DNA of 18,652 nucleotides. Origin: an uncultured bacterium. Lineage in GTDB: Bacteria > Verrucomicrobiota > Kiritimatiellia > RFP12 > UBA1067. Below are positions 1-8,876 of this stretch, in pieces; within the stretch, counting starts at the first letter, position 1, and each line of letters starts with the position of its first letter. The stretch covers positions 1 through 18,652 of the forward strand of contig URIT01000054.1 in the NCBI GenBank assembly GCA_900547945.1, read 5' to 3'. The translations under genes and the position numbers were made by a program. The notes beneath the pieces are model-generated. The model was not told where the DNA came from. It did not search any database and worked only from the letters and a program-made list of their open reading frames with translations.

Positions 1-2958
1 GAGAACGCGATGAAGATGATGTGCTGGACGGAGACGGTCGTGACGGGCGGCGCGCCCGTGCGCGTGCGCCTGCCCGCGTGTCCGAGTCCCGTCGGGTTCT
101 CCCGCGACGTCGCGGTCGTCGCGTTCCCCTCCGTGCCGGGCGACGCCTACGACGTGGGCGCCTATACGCCCGTCGCGACGAATGTCCATCTCGACGCCGC
201 GCTCAAGACGCCCGCCGTCCCGAAGGGCTGCGCGTGGGTCGTCGGCACGCAGGGCGCGAAGACCGAGCAGTGGCTGGAGTATGCGTTCCGCGCGCCGGTG
301 GAGATCGGGACGGTGCGCATGCGGATCGGTCCGCAGTTCGCGCAGTACCATCTCAACAACCAGGTCACGTGCGCGTTCCGCGTCTCCGACGACGGGACGG
401 CCTGGCGCACGCACTACGTGTCGGACTCGACCCAGAAGGAGGATCCGACGGTCTTCTCCTTCCCGCCCGTCACGACGCGCCATCTGCGCGTCGTCTTCCG
501 CCGGGTGGGCCGCACGAACACGGGCTGGGCCGCCATCCGGGGCGTGGACTTCGCCCCCGGCGAGCGCGTGCCGCACGCCTCGCGCAAGGCGTACCACGTC
601 TTCTTCCGCAACGCCTTCGCGGACATCCCCTACGTGCCGACGAACGTCCAGCCGTGCCGCGCGGAGAGCGCCGTTGACCGCGCGCGCGTCCAGGTCGTTT
701 CGGACAAGATGGCCCCCGACGGGACGCTCGCCTGGACGCCGCCCGCGCCGGGAAGCTGGACGGTTCTGCGCTTCATGATGGTCGCCCGCAGGAGCGGCAA
801 CCACCCCGTCAATCCCGAGGCGCACGGCCTTGAATGCGACAAGCTCTCCCGCGCGGGCGTGGACGCCGCCCTGGGCGGCATGATGACGCGCATCATGGAC
901 GACGCGCGGCAGACGGGCGTGAAGGCCTTCAAGTACACGCTCGTGGACAGCTACGAGGTGGGGGCGCAGAACTGGACGGACGGCATGGAGAAGACGTTCC
1001 GCGCGCGGCGCGGCTATGCGATCGAACCTTTCCTGCCCGCGCTCACCGGGCGCTACGTCACGGACGCCGACGTGACCGAACGGTTCCTGCAGGACTTCCG
1101 CTGGCTTGTCTCGACGCTCTACGCCGAGGTGTACGGCGACTACTTCGCGTCCGTCTGCCACGCGAAGGGGCTTCTCTTCGAGAACGAACCCTATGTGGGG
1201 CCGTTCGACGAGATGCGCCTCGGCCGGGCGGCGGACGTGCCGATGGGCGAGTTCTGGCACGGTGCGCCGGACAGCCTCGGCACGGCCCGCCTCGCGGGGA
1301 ACCTCGGCGACGTCTACGCGCGGCGCTATGTCCAGACGGAGACCTTCACCTCCGGCGACAAGTCCGCCGCCTGGACGAGCTACCCCGAAGACCACAAGGT
1401 GCAGGGCGACGCCGCCTTCTGCGCGGGCGTGAACCGCTTCGTCTTCCATTCCTACGCGCATCAGCCGTTCGATACGCCCGGCCCCGGCGTGACGATGGGC
1501 CCCTGGGGGTTCCACTTCAACCGCCACAACACGCTCTGGGAGTTCTACCCCGGCTGGCTTGGCTACCTCGGACGCGCGCAGTTTCTCCTCCAGCAGGGGC
1601 GGGGCGTCGCGGATGTCCTCTACGTCACGCGCGAGAACGTGCCCGTGAAGGCCGACTGGCGGCCCGAGCTGCCGTTCGGCTGGAAGGGCAACTGCTGCGG
1701 CGCGGATCTCTTCATGAACGGCGTGACCGTGCGGGACGGACGCATTGCGCTGCCGAGCGGCATGACCTACCGCCTCCTCGCCCTGCCGCAGGCCGAGGAG
1801 CCGTCCCCGTCCTACCTGCGCGCGGCGCTTGCGCTCGTCGAGGCGGGGGCGGAGGTGTGGCTGGGGCCGCGCCCGACGCGCGCCTTCGGCCTCGTGGACT
1901 ATCCCGCGTGCGACGCCGAGGTGGCCCGCCTCGCCGCCCGCCTGTGGGACGGCTTTGCCGCCGGCGCCGTCGAGAAACGAATCGGGAAGGGGCGCGTGTG
2001 GCGCGGCCTTGACCTCGCGGACGTGCTGGCGCGCCTCGCCGTGCCGCCGGACTTCGCGTTCGACGCGCCGCCGTCCGGCGCGGACGTGAAGTTCATCCAC
2101 CGTGCCCTGCCGGACCGCGATGTCTACTTCGTCGCGAACGTCGCGACGAAGGCCGGTGCGCGTATGGACGGAACGGCGCGCTTCCGCGCGACGGGCGCGG
2201 TCGAGTTCTGGAACGCCGACGACGGTTCGCGCTTCTCCGTGCCGGGCTGTCGTCCGCTCGGGAACGGCGTCACGGCGGTGCCGCTCTGGCTCGCGCCCAC
2301 CGAATCGGTCTTCGTCGTCTTCCGCCGCGACGGTGGCGCGGGCGCGCCGCCGCTCCCGCAGGGCGAACCGAAAGCCGTGGCCGACCTCTCCGGGGGATGG
2401 ACGGTCGTCTTCCAGCCCGGGCGCGGCGCGCCGGCGGGCGAGATCCCTCTCCCGCGCCTGGCGCGCTTCGACCTGTCGGACAACGCGGGCATCCGCCACT
2501 TCTCCGGCACGGCGACGTACCGCCGGACGTTTCGCCTCGATGTGCCCCCCGCGCACGCCTGGCTCGACCTGGGCGGCGTCCACGACGTCGCGCGCGTCTT
2601 CGTGAACGGCAAGGACTGCGGTTTCGCCTGGCATACGCCGTTCCGCGTGGAGGTGGCGGGGGCGCTGCGCGCGGGCGAGAACACGGTCGAGGTGCAGGTG
2701 GCGAACCGCTGGGTGAACCGCCTCGTCGGCGACGAGGACCTGCCCGTGGAGGGCGAATGGAAGACGTCGCCGGGACATCCCGAGACGACGCGCCTCCTCG
2801 CCGTGTGGCCGGACTGGTTCCGTGCGGGGCGGCCGGCCCCCGGCGGCCGTATCGCGTTCTCCACCTGCCGCCCCTACGCCAAGGGCGACCCGCTCGTCCC
2901 GGCGGGCCTTGAGGGCCCCGTGCGGCTGATGACGCGGGAGCGCACGTCCGACAGGTGA
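1..2958 (+). CDS. GH106-type alpha-L-rhamnosidase, 5' end cut by the window
   Basis: The frame is open from base 1, so the first ATG at 10 is probably internal. The first residues (ENAMKMMCWTETVVTGG) resemble the stretch that in GH106 enzymes follows roughly 100-150 N-terminal residues, so the true start and any signal peptide lie upstream. Seen, counting from the Met at 10: a discoidin-like beta region at about 60-180, then a TIM-barrel-like core with a LECDKLS-type segment, DSYEVGAQNW and FENEP. E391, E393 and E444 are candidate acidic active-site residues, but I cannot assign acid and base. The C-terminal part, about 830-920, is a GH2-like sugar-binding jelly roll (YRRTF, VFVNGKDCGFAW). 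The family removes alpha-L-rhamnose from plant polysaccharides such as rhamnogalacturonan, usually in the periplasm or outside the cell. The substrate is inferred from family only. It ends in TGA directly before a repeat array, and no terminator is evident. Confidence 0.82.
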   Translation, partial: ENAMKMMCWTETVVTGGAPVRVRLPACPSPVGFSRDVAVVAFPSVPGDAYDVGAYTPVATNVHLDAALKTPAVPKGCAWVVGTQGAKTEQWLEYAFRAPVEIGTVRMRIGPQFAQYHLNNQVTCAFRVSDDGTAWRTHYVSDSTQKEDPTVFSFPPVTTRHLRVVFRRVGRTNTGWAAIRGVDFAPGERVPHASRKAYHVFFRNAFADIPYVPTNVQPCRAESAVDRARVQVVSDKMAPDGTLAWTPPAPGSWTVLRFMMVARRSGNHPVNPEAHGLECDKLSRAGVDAALGGMMTRIMDDARQTGVKAFKYTLVDSYEVGAQNWTDGMEKTFRARRGYAIEPFLPALTGRYVTDADVTERFLQDFRWLVSTLYAEVYGDYFASVCHAKGLLFENEPYVGPFDEMRLGRAADVPMGEFWHGAPDSLGTARLAGNLGDVYARRYVQTETFTSGDKSAAWTSYPEDHKVQGDAAFCAGVNRFVFHSYAHQPFDTPGPGVTMGPWGFHFNRHNTLWEFYPGWLGYLGRAQFLLQQGRGVADVLYVTRENVPVKADWRPELPFGWKGNCCGADLFMNGVTVRDGRIALPSGMTYRLLALPQAEEPSPSYLRAALALVEAGAEVWLGPRPTRAFGLVDYPACDAEVARLAARLWDGFAAGAVEKRIGKGRVWRGLDLADVLARLAVPPDFAFDAPPSGADVKFIHRALPDRDVYFVANVATKAGARMDGTARFRATGAVEFWNADDGSRFSVPGCRPLGNGVTAVPLWLAPTESVFVVFRRDGGAGAPPLPQGEPKAVADLSGGWTVVFQPGRGAPAGEIPLPRLARFDLSDNAGIRHFSGTATYRRTFRLDVPPAHAWLDLGGVHDVARVFVNGKDCGFAWHTPFRVEVAGALRAGENTVEVQVANRWVNRLVGDEDLPVEGEWKTSPGHPETTRLLAVWPDWFRAGRPAPGGRIAFSTCRPYAKGDPLVPAGLEGPVRLMTRERTSDR

Positions 2959-3000
2959 CAGGTGAAGATCCGCCGCGCCCTCGGGAGGGCGTGCGTGGGA

Positions 3001-3500
3001 GGGGCCGACGTCCCCGGCGGCCCGCGTGGCCGTGGCGTTCCCGATGGCGTCCCCGTTGGCGTCCCCGTGTGCGCGGCGCGCCGAGGACGTCGCGCCCTAC
3101 CATGTGTGCGTGGTACGGGCCGGCGCCATGTGATACCGTGGTAGGGGCCGACGTCCTCGGCGGCCCGCGTGGCCGTGGCGTTCCCGATGGCGTCCCCGTT
3201 GGCGTCCCCGTGTGCGCGGCGCGCCGAGGACGTCGCGCCCTACCATGTGTGCGTGGTACGGGCCGGCGCCATGTGATACCGTGGTAGGGGCCGACGTCCT
3301 CGGCGGCCCGCGTGGCCGTGGCGTTCCCGATGGCGTTCCCGTTGGCGTCCCCGTGTGCGCGGCGCGCCGAGGACGTCGCGCCCTACCATGTGTGCGTGGT
3401 ACGGGCCGGCGCCATGTGATACCGTGGTAGGGGCCGACGTCCTCGGCGGCCCGCGTGGCCGTGGCGTTCCCGATGGTGTCCCCGGCGGCCCGCGTGCCGA
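3001..3500. repeat. Tandem array, 143-bp period, 3.5 units
   Basis: Units begin with GGGGCCGACGT at 3001, 3144, 3287 and 3430, exactly 143 bp apart. The fourth unit breaks off near 3500. Units differ by only a few substitutions (for example CCCC versus CCTC in unit 1, and a GTTCCC variant in unit 3). Each unit contains a 26-bp module TGGTAGGG..CGACGTCCTCGGCG at its start and an imperfect inverted copy about 55 bp further on, so a unit can fold into a long hairpin. Between the two arms lie three 12-bp direct repeats of the form GGCGTYCCCGWK. The array fills most of the 660-bp gap between the rhamnosidase and cysK. Because 143 is not a multiple of three, peptides read through it change frame from unit to unit, so it is not coding. 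The same module recurs at 18620. Confidence 0.93.
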
Positions 3501-3526
3501 GTACGCTTTACGGGCTTAAATAAAAT

Positions 3527-3543
3527 CTACTTTTTCGGTAGAC
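3527..3543 (+). promoter_or_regulatory. Operator-like motif CTAC-N6-GGTAGAC, copy 1
   Basis: This 17-bp site contains an inverted repeat, TCTAC-N7-GTAGA, starting one base upstream at 3526. It overlaps the proposed -35 box of cysK (3539-3544). A second copy lies 54 bp downstream, about five helical turns away, and a third lies in front of metY at 10248. Its position suggests a repressor site, but the regulator is not identifiable from this window. Confidence 0.5.
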
Positions 3544-3568
3544 AAACCGACGGCGGGTGTGATACACT
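3539..3568 (+). promoter_or_regulatory. Promoter of cysK
   Basis: The -35 box is TAGACA at 3539-3544, followed by an 18-bp spacer and the -10 box TACACT at 3563-3568. The -10 box is preceded by TGTG plus one base, an extended -10 element also seen at the thioredoxin, S1 and recO promoters in this window. Transcription would start near 3575, giving a 5' leader of about 48 bases. The region is notably AT-richer than its surroundings. Confidence 0.6.
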
Positions 3569-3580
3569 GTACGGCGTTTC

Positions 3581-3597
3581 CTACCAAGAAGGTAGAC
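3581..3597 (+). promoter_or_regulatory. Operator-like motif CTAC-N6-GGTAGAC, copy 2
   Basis: This copy has the same fixed halves as the one at 3527, but its six central bases differ completely, as expected for a protein site rather than a simple duplication. It contains the dyad CTACC-AAGAA-GGTAG. It lies just downstream of the predicted cysK transcription start, so it could act as an operator or as a small hairpin in the leader RNA. Confidence 0.5.
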
Positions 3598-3622
3598 TTA
3601 CAAAGGAAAGGCGGTAACTGAA

Positions 3623-4546
3623 ATGGCACGAATCTATAAAAACATTCTGGAGAAGGTCGGTGGCACGCCGCTGGTGGAGCTGTCGGACCGGACGAACAAG
3701 GGCGGGGCGAAGGTGCTCGTGAAGGTCGAGTTCTTCAACCCGGGCGGCAGCGTGAAGGACCGCATCGCGGCGGCGATGATCGTGGCGGCGGAGAAGGACG
3801 GCACGCTCAAGCCGGGCGCGACGATCATCGAGCCGACGAGCGGCAACACGGGCGTGGGGCTCGCGCTCGTCTCGGCGGTGAAGGGGTACCACCTCATCCT
3901 CACGATGCCCGAGACGATGTCCATCGAGCGCCGCAAGCTCGCGGCCGCGTACGGTGCGGAAATCGTGCTCACGCCGGGTTCAGAGGGCATGAAGGGGGCG
4001 ATCGCGAAGGCGAGCGAACTGAAGGCGGCGACGCCGGGTGCGGTGATCCTGCAGCAGTTCGAGAACCAGGCCAATCCCGCGCAGCACGCGGCGACGACGG
4101 GTCCGGAGATCTACGCGGACACGGACGGCGCGGTCGACGTGTTCGTGGCGGGCGTCGGGACGGGCGGCACGCTCTCGGGCGTGGGGCACTACCTGAAGGC
4201 GCAGAAACCCGGCGTGAAGGTGTTCGCCGTCGAGCCGGACACGAGCCCGGTGCTGTCGCAGGGCAAGGCGGGGCCGCACAAGATCCAGGGCATCGGCGCG
4301 GGATTCGTCCCGAAGACGCTCGACACGGCGGTCTACGACGGCGTGATCCCGGTCTCGTCCGAGAACGCGGGCAAGACGGCGCGGGCGCTTGCGGCGCAGG
4401 AGGGCCTGCTCGTCGGCATCTCGTCCGGCGCGGCGGCCTATGCGGCGCTGGAACTCGCGCAGAAGCCCGAATACGCGGGCAAGACGATCGTGGCGCTGTT
4501 GCCGGACACGGGCGAGCGCTACCTCTCGACCTGGCTGTTCGAGTAG
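3623..4546 (+). CDS. cysK: Cysteine synthase A (O-acetylserine sulfhydrylase)
   Basis: This cytosolic, PLP-dependent enzyme makes L-cysteine from O-acetylserine and sulfide. Its 307 residues are a normal length. The PLP-binding lysine is K45 in NPGGSVKDR. The substrate-binding loop TSGNTG is at 72-77, the glycine-rich phosphate loop GTGGT is at 179-183, and the C-terminal DTGERYLST is typical of the family. The ATG at 3623 follows a purine-rich ribosome site (AAAGGAAAGG) and the family-typical start MARIYKNI. It appears to be a single-gene transcript, with its own promoter at 3539-3568, two operator-like motifs around it, and a strong intrinsic terminator at 4603-4641. The nearby metY and thioredoxin genes fit a sulfur-assimilation role. 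CysM-type activity cannot be fully excluded, but the motifs favour CysK. Confidence 0.95.
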   Translation: MARIYKNILEKVGGTPLVELSDRTNKGGAKVLVKVEFFNPGGSVKDRIAAAMIVAAEKDGTLKPGATIIEPTSGNTGVGLALVSAVKGYHLILTMPETMSIERRKLAAAYGAEIVLTPGSEGMKGAIAKASELKAATPGAVILQQFENQANPAQHAATTGPEIYADTDGAVDVFVAGVGTGGTLSGVGHYLKAQKPGVKVFAVEPDTSPVLSQGKAGPHKIQGIGAGFVPKTLDTAVYDGVIPVSSENAGKTARALAAQEGLLVGISSGAAAYAALELAQKPEYAGKTIVALLPDTGERYLSTWLFE

Positions 4547-4602
4547 GGTCCGCACGAGCCTGCGCCGTCGTCCCGCGCCGGGATGGCGGCACCAAGCCCG
4601 GA

Positions 4603-4641
4603 CGGCGCGCGTCCGCATGGCCGCGCGCCGGAAATTTTTTT
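4603..4641 (+). terminator. Intrinsic terminator after cysK
   Basis: A perfect 9-bp stem (CGGCGCGCG at 4603-4611 with CGCGCGCCG at 4622-4630) encloses a 10-base loop. It is followed by GAAA and a run of seven T (4635-4641). It lies 57 bases after the cysK stop and just upstream of the next promoter, insulating the two genes. Confidence 0.88.
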
Positions 4642-4662
4642 GTATTTTTTCAAAATTCGCAA

Positions 4663-4690
4663 TTGACAGGGGGGGGGCACGGTTTATACT
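4663..4690 (+). promoter_or_regulatory. Promoter with G9 spacer tract for the surface protein gene
   Basis: A consensus -35 box, TTGACA (4663-4668), and a near-consensus -10 box, TATACT (4685-4690), are separated by a 16-bp spacer. Nine of those spacer bases are consecutive G (4669-4677). Slippage of the G run by one base would change the spacer to 15 or 17 bp and so alter promoter strength. The predicted start is near 4697, giving a leader of about 64 bases. Unlike most promoters here, it lacks the TGTG element. Confidence 0.75.
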
Positions 4691-4760
4691 ACTTTCGCTG
4701 GCTTCACAAGGACGTGGATTGCGCGTGCGCAATCTGGAACAACGAACGGCGAGGTGAGAC

Positions 4761-7700
4761 ATGGACACGACGGGACGGACATGGACGCTCGGGCTTCTGG
4801 CCCTGGGAACGGTTCTGGCGGCGCGGGCGGCGGATCCGATCGGCGCGGACAAGCGCGTGGCCTGGCTGGCCGCCGTGACGGACGGCGTCTACAGCGATGC
4901 CGCCAACTGGACGGGCGGCGAGCTGCCGGCCAACGGCGCGGACGGCAAGTACGGCGTCATCAGCTTCCAGCAGAACGACGTGACGGTGCGCGCGCCGGCG
5001 GAGGGCCTTGTCGAGAACTCCGGCACCATCTTCCTCGGCGCCGGCGCGGGACGCCACACGCTCACGCTCGACACGCGCGGCACGTTCTGGCGGAAGACGG
5101 GCGTCAAGAGCGTGAACAACTGGTGGTGTTCGCCGTTTGCGGCCAATGTGGGCGGGCAGCACGTGTTCAACTTCGAGAACTGCGCCTACAACGTGGCGAA
5201 CACGGATCCCGTCTGGGGATTCGCGGACGCGCTGTTCACCTGGACGTCCGAGGCCGCGACCCGCCAGACGTTCGACCTCCTGTCGGGCACGTTCACCTTC
5301 TCAAAGGACCTCTACCTCGGCTCGGCGGGCGGCACGGTGGACTTCTTCATCCATCCCGGGGCGCGGCTTGAGTCGGGGGCGTGGGCGGCGTTCCGGCAGC
5401 GCGGCAACGCGCGCACGACGACGACGGTCCTCGGCGGGCGGCACACGCTCGCCGACCTCGTGTTGAAGGACGGGAACTCTGGCGGCGGATCCACCTGGTT
5501 CGTCCTCACGAACGACGCGGCCGTGGCCGTGCGCGGGTCGCTCCAGCTGGGCGCGCGGAGCACACAGTCCCAGAACGGCCTTAGCCACGGCCTGCTTGAT
5601 TTGTTCGGAACGTCCCGGATGGAGGTCACGAATGCGGCCTATCTCGGCGCGGGCTCAGAGATCTTCCCGAACCTGCGCAACCAGGGGACGATCACGCTGC
5701 ACGATGCGGCGACGTTCTACGCGCATAACGCGACGTTCGTGGGGCGTACGCAGTGCGCGACGGGCATCGTGACGGTGGCGGGAGACGCCGCCTACCTGAC
5801 GCGCAGCACGGCATCCGGCGGGGGGAGTGTCTATCTGGGCGTCGGGACCAACGCTGTCGGGCGCCTCGTCGTGCAGGACGACGGGCGCTTCGCGTGCGGC
5901 GGCGTGCTGGCGCTCGGTTCCGGCCCGTATGCGACGGGCGTCATGACGGTGAAGGACCGCGGGCGCGTGACGTGCGGCCTCAAGACGGGCAACTGGCTCA
6001 CGCTCGCGACGGGGGCGGAATCCGCCTTCGGACGGCTGGAGATGGCCGACGACGCCGTGCTGACGTTGGGCGACTGGGCGTGCGTGGAGATGACGTATGG
6101 GAGCGCGGCGGCGCGGGCGGAGATCGCCCTCGCGGGGCGGGCGCGCCTGGAGGGCGGCCAATGGTCATACGTCACGAACAAATGCCCGACGGCGGGGGCG
6201 GCGTCGATCTCGCTGGCGGACGAGGCCGTCCTCTCCATGCGGGCGGTCTTCGGCGCGATTCCGGAAACGGAGGAGGCGGGCCTCGGCCTGGCGGCGGACG
6301 GCGGAACGCTCGTGGCGGCCGGCGCGGGACCGCTGCCCGTCCCCTACCTCTCCGGCTGTCGCGCGACGCTGGGCGCGCGCGGCCTCACGTTCGACACCGG
6401 GCGGCATGACGTGGTGATCGACCAGGCGTTCACGGCGGCGGACGTCGTGTCGGAGGCGACGTTCACGAAGACGGGGCCGGGGACGCTCACCGTGCGCCGC
6501 GATTCGGACCACCCGCGCACGCACGTGGCGGCGGGCCGCCTTGCCTTCGCGGCGGGCGCGACGCGCTTCGGCCGCCGCCTCTCCCTGGCGCGCGGGGTGT
6601 GCCTCGTGCTGCCGGAGGAGGGGTGCCTGACCGCCGACGAGATTGCCTTCGACGGGGAACTGTGCCTGATGGCGCCCGCCGCATCCGAGTTGGGGACGCC
6701 CCGTGCGGTCCTGAAGCTGACGACGCCGCTGACGGGCCAGCAGCTCGCGCGTCTCGTCGTAGTGAACGGCGAGGACGGCAAGGCGTATGCGTTCACGGGG
6801 GCGGAAGACGGCACGGTGAGCCTGACGGTCACGGAGGCGGTGGCGGGTGCGCGGACGTGGACGGGCGCGGCGGGCACGTCCTGGCACGAGGCGGGGAGCT
6901 GGGAGCCCGCCGCCGTGCCGACGGGCGGCGACGACGTGACCGTGGCGGCGTCGGCGACGCTGGAGGTGGCGGACCTTGCCGCCGTGCGGTCGCTCGCGGT
7001 GGGCGCGGGCGCGTCCGTGGCGGTGACGGGCGAGGGGCCGATCCAGGTCGGCGCGGGCGTGGACGTGCCGGAGGGCGCGTCGCTCGATTGGGCGGTTCCG
7101 CTCCTGGGCGTGGGCGGAACGTTCGAGAAGCGCGGGGCGGGCGAACTGACCGTGCGCGGCGACCAGGGGGCGACGATGCAGAGCGACTGGCGGCTCGTGG
7201 GGGGACGGACCGTCTTCACGTCCGGTGCGGCGCTGGGCGCCGACACGACGTCCGCCGCCGCGCTGACGCTCAGCAACAACACGTTCCGCTACACGGGCGA
7301 GGCGGCGGCGGTGCGGCGGCCGGTGACGTTGCTGGGCGAGCTGCCGTGCGTGTTCGACATCGTGGGCGACCTGACGTTCAGGGACTTCAGGATGGCGTTT
7401 GCGCAGGGCGACGCGGGCCTCGTCAAGACGGGCGCGGGAACGCTCACGCTGCAGGTGCCGTCCGGCACGACGACGCTGAGCGTCTGGAAGGCGTCGCCGC
7501 GCAAGGGCAACGAGGACGTCAAGGGCGACTTCGCGCCGTCTGCGGCGGGCGAGGTCGCGAACTGGGACGGCGCGGGGCAGTTCTCCGTTCTGGACGGGTG
7601 CGTGGAGATCGTCGGCGCGGGCAAGGCGGCCTCGACCGTGAAGCAGGAGCACCAGGGTTCGATCGGCGGCAGCGGCTGGCCGTCGGCGACGGCACCCGAG

Positions 7701-8876
7701 CTGCGCCTGCGGGACGTCACGTTCGTCCAGGGGAGCAACGGCGGCTTCCATTTGCTGATGGACCAGCAGACGGTGGCCGGAAGTAAGGGGGCGTGTCTCG
7801 TGCTGGACAATGCGGACATGACGTGCAACGGCCTCTACGTGGGCTTCAACAAGAAGAACGGAAACGCCGAGACGGTGCGCCCGTCGCTCGCGATCACGAA
7901 CGGGACGCTCGACATCACCTGGATGCTCAACATCCCGTCCGACGGAGGCGCGGGCATGGCGCCGGTCGTGCGGGTTGGCGCGGGCGGCCGGATCCGCCGC
8001 ACGGGTTGGACGCAGTCGGGCGGCGTCTGGTTCTCGCACACGCTCGATGCGCGCTTCGAGGACGGCGGCACGCTGGAGGTCGCCCTGCCCCAGTGCGTCT
8101 ACTTCGGTGGTTCGGCGCGGGGCGAGGTCGTCTTCGCGCGCGGCGGCGGCCTGACGACGTCCCGCTTCCTCGCGCTGAACGGCCAGACGGAGGCGGTGCT
8201 TGCCTTCGACGGCGGCTTCGCGGCGTTCACGCAGGACGGCGGCATTTCGGCGGGCACGCCGACGGCGACGTGCCTGCGCGCCGACGCGGGCGGCGGCGAG
8301 CTGCGCGTGGGCGCGGGCGTGAGCCATGCGCTCGCCCTGCCGCTCGCCGGAACGGGCACGTTCACGAAGACGGGAGCGGGCACGCTCGTCCTGACGAACG
8401 ACCTTGCGATTACGGTGAGCCAGGACGCGAACTGGAATAAGATCTTCTCCTTCTCCGAGACGGGCGCGACGACGCCGAAGCTCGTGAACGCGGGCGGGCT
8501 CGTCGTCGCGGAGGGCACGGTGCGCTGCCTTCCGGGCACGGTGCCCGAGCGGACGCGCGTGGCGGGCACGGGGACGCTCTCAGGCGTCTTCACGTCCCTG
8601 ACGCTCGCCGTTGAGCCAGGCGCGACGGAGGCGCTGACGTTCGCCGATCTGACGGCCCAAACGGTGTTCGTGGACTTCGGCGTGGCGGCCGACGCCGCGC
8701 CGCTGCCCGTGGGGACGCGGACCGCCGTGGCGCACCTCGACGACGCCGCGTGTTTCGGCGCGGTGGCCTGGAAGGGCGGCAGCGTGGGGACGGGACGCCT
8801 CGTGAAGTTCACGTGCGAGGGGCAGACGGTCGTCGCCACCGTCACCTCCGGCGGCACGATGCTGATCCTGCGGTAG
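4761..8876 (+). CDS. Large secreted beta-strand-repeat protein (autotransporter-passenger-like)
   Basis: The protein has 1371 residues. A Sec signal peptide covers about 1-23, with a hydrophobic core (LGLLALGTVLA) and an ARA cleavage motif. The rest is rich in G, T, A and V, with beta-helix-like character. Four autotransporter-associated beta-strand motifs of the form KTGxGTLxL are visible at about 568 (TKTGPGTLTV), 788 (EKRGAGELTV), 887 (VKTGAGTLTL) and 1201 (TKTGAGTLVL). Two W-rich segments of the type WTG..W....W.P are at about 45-60 and 700-722. The C terminus (TSGGTMLILR) shows no 12-stranded barrel, PEP-CTERM, LPXTG or clear type IX sorting domain, so export beyond the periplasm is unexplained. 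The ATG at 4761 has a good ribosome site, GAGGTG, four bases upstream. The likely role is a surface or matrix protein, perhaps adhesion or glycan contact. This is inference; no enzyme motif was recognised. Confidence 0.85.
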   Translation: MDTTGRTWTLGLLALGTVLAARAADPIGADKRVAWLAAVTDGVYSDAANWTGGELPANGADGKYGVISFQQNDVTVRAPAEGLVENSGTIFLGAGAGRHTLTLDTRGTFWRKTGVKSVNNWWCSPFAANVGGQHVFNFENCAYNVANTDPVWGFADALFTWTSEAATRQTFDLLSGTFTFSKDLYLGSAGGTVDFFIHPGARLESGAWAAFRQRGNARTTTTVLGGRHTLADLVLKDGNSGGGSTWFVLTNDAAVAVRGSLQLGARSTQSQNGLSHGLLDLFGTSRMEVTNAAYLGAGSEIFPNLRNQGTITLHDAATFYAHNATFVGRTQCATGIVTVAGDAAYLTRSTASGGGSVYLGVGTNAVGRLVVQDDGRFACGGVLALGSGPYATGVMTVKDRGRVTCGLKTGNWLTLATGAESAFGRLEMADDAVLTLGDWACVEMTYGSAAARAEIALAGRARLEGGQWSYVTNKCPTAGAASISLADEAVLSMRAVFGAIPETEEAGLGLAADGGTLVAAGAGPLPVPYLSGCRATLGARGLTFDTGRHDVVIDQAFTAADVVSEATFTKTGPGTLTVRRDSDHPRTHVAAGRLAFAAGATRFGRRLSLARGVCLVLPEEGCLTADEIAFDGELCLMAPAASELGTPRAVLKLTTPLTGQQLARLVVVNGEDGKAYAFTGAEDGTVSLTVTEAVAGARTWTGAAGTSWHEAGSWEPAAVPTGGDDVTVAASATLEVADLAAVRSLAVGAGASVAVTGEGPIQVGAGVDVPEGASLDWAVPLLGVGGTFEKRGAGELTVRGDQGATMQSDWRLVGGRTVFTSGAALGADTTSAAALTLSNNTFRYTGEAAAVRRPVTLLGELPCVFDIVGDLTFRDFRMAFAQGDAGLVKTGAGTLTLQVPSGTTTLSVWKASPRKGNEDVKGDFAPSAAGEVANWDGAGQFSVLDGCVEIVGAGKAASTVKQEHQGSIGGSGWPSATAPELRLRDVTFVQGSNGGFHLLMDQQTVAGSKGACLVLDNADMTCNGLYVGFNKKNGNAETVRPSLAITNGTLDITWMLNIPSDGGAGMAPVVRVGAGGRIRRTGWTQSGGVWFSHTLDARFEDGGTLEVALPQCVYFGGSARGEVVFARGGGLTTSRFLALNGQTEAVLAFDGGFAAFTQDGGISAGTPTATCLRADAGGGELRVGAGVSHALALPLAGTGTFTKTGAGTLVLTNDLAITVSQDANWNKIFSFSETGATTPKLVNAGGLVVAEGTVRCLPGTVPERTRVAGTGTLSGVFTSLTLAVEPGATEALTFADLTAQTVFVDFGVAADAAPLPVGTRTAVAHLDDAACFGAVAWKGGSVGTGRLVKFTCEGQTVVATVTSGGTMLILR

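Noticed and set aside
2962..3430. Short plus-strand frames repeating a VPDGVPVGVPV-type peptide
   Set aside because: They are readings of the 143-bp DNA repeat. The period is not a multiple of three, so the frame shifts in each unit, and there is no ribosome site.
3001..3500. CRISPR-like array
   Set aside because: The whole 143-bp unit is conserved, with no short repeat plus unique-spacer pattern, and no cas genes are present.
6165..8327. 720-residue frame on the minus strand opposite the surface-protein gene
   Set aside because: Same cause: Arg-, Ala- and His-rich shadow of a well-supported plus-strand gene.
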